Below, one piece after another: positions 60,110-64,000 of a stretch of DNA of 64,000 nt; position 1 is the stretch's first letter, and every line of letters begins with the position of its first letter. Source of the DNA: Chlamydiales bacterium (lineage in GTDB: Bacteria > Chlamydiota > Chlamydiia > Chlamydiales > JAAKFR01); the NCBI GenBank assembly GCA_024233495.1, contig JACKPM010000002.1:248001-312000 (forward strand). The letters are read 5' to 3'. A program made the position numbers and the translations under genes. The notes under the pieces were generated by a model, which saw nothing but the letters and a program-made list of their open reading frames with translations, searched no databases and was not told the DNA's origin.

Positions 60110-60904
60110 ATGAGAAAAGTTGTCATCAAGTTCGGAACGAGTTCATTGACGGGTGGGGAGGAGGCTCCCTCTTCTCGCCATATGGTGGAGTATGTGCGGC
60201 AGATCGCTGCCATACATAAGGAGGGAAGCTCTATCGTTCTTGTCTCCTCAGGGGCAATTGCAGCAGGGCGGAGTCTTTTGCCTAGCAAAGACACCTCGAT
60301 TCCGACAAAGCAGATGCAGGCAGCTGTAGGGCAGCTAAGCCTTATTCGCCTTTGGGATGAGCTCTTCTCTTACCACAAGATTCGTGTGGCCCAAATTCTC
60401 ATCACTAAGTCCGATTTAGAGGATCCTATACGCTCTGCTAATGCGCGCGCAACTCTTGAAGCTCTTTTGGCAAGAAATGTGATTCCTATTATCAATGAAA
60501 ATGACTCTGTTGCGACAGAAGAGATTCGTAGCGGGGACAACGATCAACTTTCCGCTTACATTGCTTCATTGATTGAGGCGGATCAACTTTTTTTGCTCAC
60601 AGATCAAGAAGGGCTCTTCACACAAGATCCTCGTCTGCATCATGATGCAAAGATATTGAAAGTGATCGATATCATTGATGAAAAGATTTTAGAGCTTGCA
60701 ACAGCGAGCTCAAGCAATCACGGTACAGGGGGCATGGAGACGAAATTAAAGGCAGCAGCACACGCACAAGCTCATGGAATTGAAGTGGTGATTGCTTCGG
60801 CCTTTGGCAAAGAGGTGTTGCTCCACCTTCATGCGGGCAAACAGATTGGGACTCGTTTTGGCATCAAAAATAGACGCACTTCTTCAACAAGCAAAGAAAT
60901 CTAA
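60110..60904 (+). CDS. proB: Glutamate 5-kinase
   Basis: This 264-residue amino-acid kinase has KFGTSSLTGG, VSSGAIAAGR, NENDSVATEEI and the GTGGMETKLKAA motif of proline-specific kinases. It lacks the C-terminal PUA domain of longer ProB proteins. It makes glutamyl-5-phosphate for proline synthesis and overlaps proA by 47 bp. Proline synthesis is not expected in Chlamydia proper, which supports an environmental relative. Confidence 0.93.
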   Translation: MRKVVIKFGTSSLTGGEEAPSSRHMVEYVRQIAAIHKEGSSIVLVSSGAIAAGRSLLPSKDTSIPTKQMQAAVGQLSLIRLWDELFSYHKIRVAQILITKSDLEDPIRSANARATLEALLARNVIPIINENDSVATEEIRSGDNDQLSAYIASLIEADQLFLLTDQEGLFTQDPRLHHDAKILKVIDIIDEKILELATASSSNHGTGGMETKLKAAAHAQAHGIEVVIASAFGKEVLLHLHAGKQIGTRFGIKNRRTSSTSKEI

Positions 60905-62099
60905 GCAGGCTGCTTTCAGTTTGCGCAAAGCTTCTTCTTCACAAAAAAGAGAGGTTTTGTGTGCTCTTGCACATCACCTAAAAGCGCGCAAGAAGCAAAT
61001 TTTAGAAGCCAATGCCGCTGATATCGCTGAAGCTAAGAAGAGAAAGATGTCGGAGGAGATGGTAGACCGCCTTTACCTTAATCTAGAGTCTACCATTCAC
61101 GATTTACTGCAGGTTTCTCAAGAAGAAGACCCAATAGGAACACTTTTGGAGAGCCGCACTCTTCCCTCAGGAATCTCTCTTGAAAAAGTGCGCGTGCCAA
61201 TTGGGCTCATTGGTGTGATCTACGAGTCGCGTCCTAATGTGACAATCGATGTCGCTGCACTCTGCTTGATGAGTGGCAACGCCGCTCTCTTGCGGGGAGG
61301 GAAAGAGTGTCTGCGCACAAATCAAGAGCTCTTCCATGCTGTTTCTTTAGCTTTAGAAGAAGCGGGGCTGCCAGAAGACTCGATCTCTTTTGTTGCTAGC
61401 CCAGATCGGGAACAAATCAAACAGATGCTCAAGATGGCTGGCACCATTGATATGATTATCCCTAGAGGAGGGAAGGGGTTACATCAGTTTTGTCAAGAAG
61501 AGAGCTTGATCCCTGTAATGACAGGGGGGATTGGCATTTGTCACCTATACGCTGATCAGAGTTGCAAACAAGAAGAGGCAATTGAGGTTATCTATAATGC
61601 AAAAACTCAAAGACCCGCTGTCTGCAATGCATTAGACACACTTTTGGTGCATGAAGCGATTGCCCCTAGCTTTTTAAAGAAAGTCAAGGAGCACCTCCAC
61701 CAAGTGCACTTTGTTTGCGACGAGAAAGCACTCCCATTTCTTGAGGGGACTTTGGTGAAAGAGGGCGATTGGGATACGGAGTGGCTCTCTCTTGTGCTTG
61801 GAGTGCGCGTAGTGCCCTCTGTAGACGAAGCGATTGCGCACATACAGAAACATAGTAGTGGGCATAGCGATGGAATTTTGAGTGAGAATGGTGAGCAGAT
61901 TGCGCATTTTCTTAGTTCCATTGATTCTGCTGCTCTCTATGTCAATGCTTCTACGCGCTTTACCGATGGGGCACAATTTGGCCTTGGAGCTGAGATTGCT
62001 GTCAGTACACAAAAGTTGCATGCTCGTGGCCCTATGGGACTAAAGGAGCTGACGACCTATCAGTGGATCGTAAATGGCAATTACGCAGTGCGTCATTAG
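60858..62099 (+). CDS. proA: Glutamate-5-semialdehyde dehydrogenase
   Basis: The TTG at 60858 gives 413 residues and fits the family start (LASKIDALLQQAK); the open frame extends upstream only within proB. Motifs are VPIGLIGVIYESRPNVT for NADP binding and KTQRPAVCNALDTLLVH with the catalytic Cys. It reduces glutamyl-5-phosphate to the semialdehyde. After it there is a 250-bp gap with a MITE and a GCGGCTTTGCCGC mini-hairpin. Confidence 0.92.
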   Translation: MASKIDALLQQAKKSKQAAFSLRKASSSQKREVLCALAHHLKARKKQILEANAADIAEAKKRKMSEEMVDRLYLNLESTIHDLLQVSQEEDPIGTLLESRTLPSGISLEKVRVPIGLIGVIYESRPNVTIDVAALCLMSGNAALLRGGKECLRTNQELFHAVSLALEEAGLPEDSISFVASPDREQIKQMLKMAGTIDMIIPRGGKGLHQFCQEESLIPVMTGGIGICHLYADQSCKQEEAIEVIYNAKTQRPAVCNALDTLLVHEAIAPSFLKKVKEHLHQVHFVCDEKALPFLEGTLVKEGDWDTEWLSLVLGVRVVPSVDEAIAHIQKHSSGHSDGILSENGEQIAHFLSSIDSAALYVNASTRFTDGAQFGLGAEIAVSTQKLHARGPMGLKELTTYQWIVNGNYAVRH

Positions 62100-62188
62100 A
62101 ATAGCTGTGTTTCCAAAGTCCGAGAGGAAGTGTAGTTGAATAGCCCTTTCATTCATCGCGGCTTTGCCGCCATCGTAGAAAGGGAAAA

Positions 62189-62348
62189 TATAGTCAAATC
62201 GGTTGAAATTTTACAAATTCATACCATTTGGCTTCACCAAAGATTGCGCTCGTTCTCATAGACTATGAATAGTCTAAGTCGAACTTTGCGCTTACTTTGG
62301 CTTTGCCATCTGCCATGAATTTGTAAAATTTCAACCGATTTGACTATA
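62189..62348. mobile_element. MITE-like near-palindrome, family A copy 4 (160 bp)
   Basis: It begins TATAGTCAAATCGGTTG and ends CAACCGATTTGACTATA. One A is missing on both arms relative to the other copies, so the stem stays matched. It lies between proA and a truncated IS5-type transposase whose coding sequence stops exactly at its border, so this element replaced the far end of the IS. Confidence 0.88.
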
Positions 62349-62812
62349 TCTACGAGAATATGCCTTTTTCGACCATTGATCTTTTTTCCTCCATCATAAC
62401 CTCTAGAGCCCCTTTTTTTGTTGTCTTAATGCTTTTACTGTCTATGATGCCTGCTGATACATAAATGTTACGCCCTAACTTGTTTCGTAAACGCTCATAT
62501 ATCTTCATAAAAGTACCCGTTCGTTTCCATTTGCTGAATTGAGCATACACTGATTTCCAAGGAGGAAAATCATGAGGTAATAACCTCCAACTACACCCCG
62601 ATCGCAGCAGATAGAAAATCGCATTAAGCATCTCGCGCTTAGAGTATTTCCCTTTTCTTCCTCTTGGGTTAAGTTGTTCTGTTGCTAAATCTTGGATCTG
62701 TTCCCACTCCTGGTCTGTTAGATCATCTGGATAGCTTCTCCTTTTCATTGTACACTCCTAAAAAAATGAAAAGCTACTTGATACCAGATAGTTAAATTTT
62801 TGGACACCCTCT
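62349..62812 (-). mobile_element. Truncated IS5-family insertion sequence
   Basis: The remnant keeps the 5' end of the element: the transposase start and, upstream at about 62811, a probable terminal inverted repeat reading GGGTGTCCAAAAATTTAAC on the reverse strand. The other end is missing; the sequence is cut by the family A element at 62348. No second terminal repeat or flanking duplication was identified. Confidence 0.7.
62350..62748 (-). pseudogene. IS5-family transposase, N-terminal part, truncated
   Basis: This 132-codon frame has the IS5 N-terminal DUF4096 pattern (DDLTDQEWEQIQDL, LRSGCSWRLLPHDFPPW, VYAQFSKWKRTG) and the beginning of the catalytic domain (AGIIDSKSIKTTKKG). After that, the adjacent frame continues the expected DDE sequence (GYDGGKKINGRKRHILVD), so either a programmed frameshift between orfA and orfB or a mutation has occurred. 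The frame is then ended by the MITE boundary. Not functional. Confidence 0.85.
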
Positions 62813-62883
62813 AGGTGCGCCAAGCTGGCAATACTTACTCTTTTTTTTGATATCTTTACTGTTTATTTATAATACACTCTGCT

Positions 62884-63072
62884 ATGATGCGTTATATGGG
62901 TCCTGTTGATAGAACCTCTTTTGTCCAAAGGAGTCCTTCTAGCAAGATCCCTATAGCACTGCTACTGAATGTAGCCCTTCTGGCAGGTGCCACGTTTGCC
63001 TTGTATCGATTTCGGCAAGCTTGGTTGACAAGCAAGGTTTTCTTTCCCGTAACAATTGCAAGCTCAGCGTAG
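62884..63072 (+). CDS. Small membrane protein or N-terminal remnant
   Basis: This 62-codon frame (ATG at 62884) has a Ser/Arg-rich start, one hydrophobic helix (IALLLNVALLAGATFALYRF) and a basic follow-up. It lies 50 bp before the F-box gene, in another frame. It may be a separate small gene, or the severed N-terminus of the F-box/WD40 protein. No known domain. Confidence 0.35.
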   Translation: MMRYMGPVDRTSFVQRSPSSKIPIALLLNVALLAGATFALYRFRQAWLTSKVFFPVTIASSA

Positions 63073-63121
63073 GGTTGTGGCTTAAGCTGCCCTCAATTGT
63101 GCTATCTGGCGCTCAAAGAGG

Positions 63122-64000
63122 GTGAATCCTGCTGAGGTAGAAGCTGCTCAACCAGTACTGCCCCCTCACGATGGTGGAAATCCTACTCTCCAGCCGGTGG
63201 CAGAGCAATCTGATCCATTTGATTCTCTTTCCGATGACCTTATTCTAGAAATTATTAAGTATTTTTCCCCAAAAGATTTAAGTCGTCTGATGCGCGTTAA
63301 TAGACGATTCTGCCGCATGCAGGATCCTTTCTTTGGAGGCCTCTACTCGATAGAGAATGGATGGGACCATACCCAGCAAGGTTAGACCAAGGAGGAGATA
63401 CAGTTTATCGGAATTACTGCCGATTGCAGCTTCTAGCAAAACAAGGCAGGCTGCCGGACATCATGTCAGAAACCGTACTGGAGGGACATATAAGCAAGGT
63501 TCTCTGCTTAGCCGTTACGCCTGATGGAAAAAACATCATCTCGGGATCTGATTCTGAGGACCAAGCAGTTAGGATCTGGGATATTGCAAGCGGACAACAG
63601 CTTGCTCGCTTGAGCGGGCATACAGGGGGGGTCTCCTGCGTAGTCGTTACACCCAATGGAAAAAACATCATCTCGTGTTCCTGGGATAATACAATTAGGG
63701 TTTGGGATATTGCAAGGAGACAACAGCTTGCTCACTTGAGCGGGCATACAGGGGGTCCTGCGTGCTGTTACACCCAATGGGGAAATCATCTCGGGATCTG
63801 CCGACACAGTTAGGGTTTGGGATAGAAGTGGGCAAGAGCTTACTTGCTTAAGAGGGCATAGAGGTCTCTTGCGTAGTGTTACACCCAATGGAAAAACATC
63901 ATCTCAGGTTCCTGGGATAATACAATTAGGGTTTGGGATATTGAAAGTGGACAACAGCTTGCTTGTGAGCGGGCATACAGAGGTCTCCTGCAGCTGTTAC
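63122..64000 (+). pseudogene. F-box/WD40 protein, frameshifted, continuing past window
   Basis: The first frame (63122-63385, GTG start) has an F-box (LSDDLILEIIKYFSPKDLSRL...NRRF). A second frame from about 63361 to 63813 holds linker YRNYCRLQLLAKQGRLPD and WD40 repeats (LEGHISKVLCLAVTPDGKNI, then RIWDIASGQQL, LSGHTGG). WD-like coding then continues in further frames (AVTPNGEIISGSADTVRVWD). Several small deletions in homologous places of each 126-bp unit break the frame. F-box plus WD40 is the layout of eukaryotic substrate receptors of SCF ubiquitin ligases. Here it is a decaying, or badly sequenced, effector gene. Confidence 0.75.

Noticed and set aside
1..64000. tRNA and rRNA genes
   Set aside because: No cloverleaf with TTCGA/TTCAA arm and no rRNA-like stretch was recognised in the gaps; a dedicated scan could still find one.

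Overview
The window reads as chromosomal DNA of a member of the order Chlamydiales, most likely an environmental, amoeba- or protist-associated relative rather than a Chlamydia species. Evidence: gene order that I recall from Chlamydia is kept in long blocks (comEC / HPr / EI / ybaB / dnaX; phosphoglucomutase / rnc / radA / hemC; sodA / accD / dut / two ptsN; mnmA / clpC / lplA / phospholipase D / gcvH / nqrEDCB / bacA / dnaA / TPR protein / rsmH / ftsL / ftsI / murE / amiA). Added to this are proBA, dispersed repeats and a broken F-box/WD40 gene. No rRNA, tRNA or CRISPR array was found. The species was not identified.

Layout. 1-0.4 kb: edge-truncated AAA ATPase with a palindromic upstream region. 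0.5-4.1 kb: an alpha/beta-hydrolase-like membrane protein and the first of two five-gene arrays of small paralogous exported proteins. 4.1-15.7 kb: Nudix hydrolase, ComEC, a SUKH-like protein, a regulatory PTS (HprK, HPr, EI), YbaB, DnaX, a 7TM-HD protein, an SDR and a DEAD-box helicase. 15.8-22.5 kb: phosphoglucomutase, Mrp, a YkgJ-type protein, rnc, radA, a short hemC and hemD. 22.5-26 kb: a proline-rich protein with 11-residue tyrosine repeats (effector candidate) and the second five-gene array. 26-31.5 kb: sodA, an exported HAD-like protein, accD, dut, two ptsN and mnmA. 32-45.9 kb: clpC, lipoate ligase, phospholipase D, a PpiD-like protein, gcvH, two small membrane proteins and nqrEDCB. 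45.9-53.7 kb: a TamB/AsmA-like giant, a ComF remnant, bactofilin, dnaA with an iterated 9-mer upstream, and a TPR protein. 53.9-62.1 kb: an Inc-like membrane protein, the division/peptidoglycan cluster rsmH-ftsL-ftsI-murE-amiA, then proBA. 62.1-64 kb: MITE, truncated IS5-type element and a decayed F-box/WD40 gene.

Together the genes cover envelope growth and division (rsmH to amiA, bacA), respiration (Nqr), PTS-type phosphosignalling without visible transporter subunits, replication (dnaA, dnaX) and host-directed functions (tyrosine-repeat protein, Inc-like protein, phospholipase D, F-box/WD40).

The most unusual content is (a) ten divergent copies of one small exported-protein family in two overlapping five-gene arrays, (b) the tyrosine-repeat / PxPxPR protein, and (c) several families of short structured repeats: four copies of a ~162 bp near-palindrome, a second 163 bp near-palindrome with the same termini, and a longer repeat that always lies in the direction of transcription between co-directional genes.
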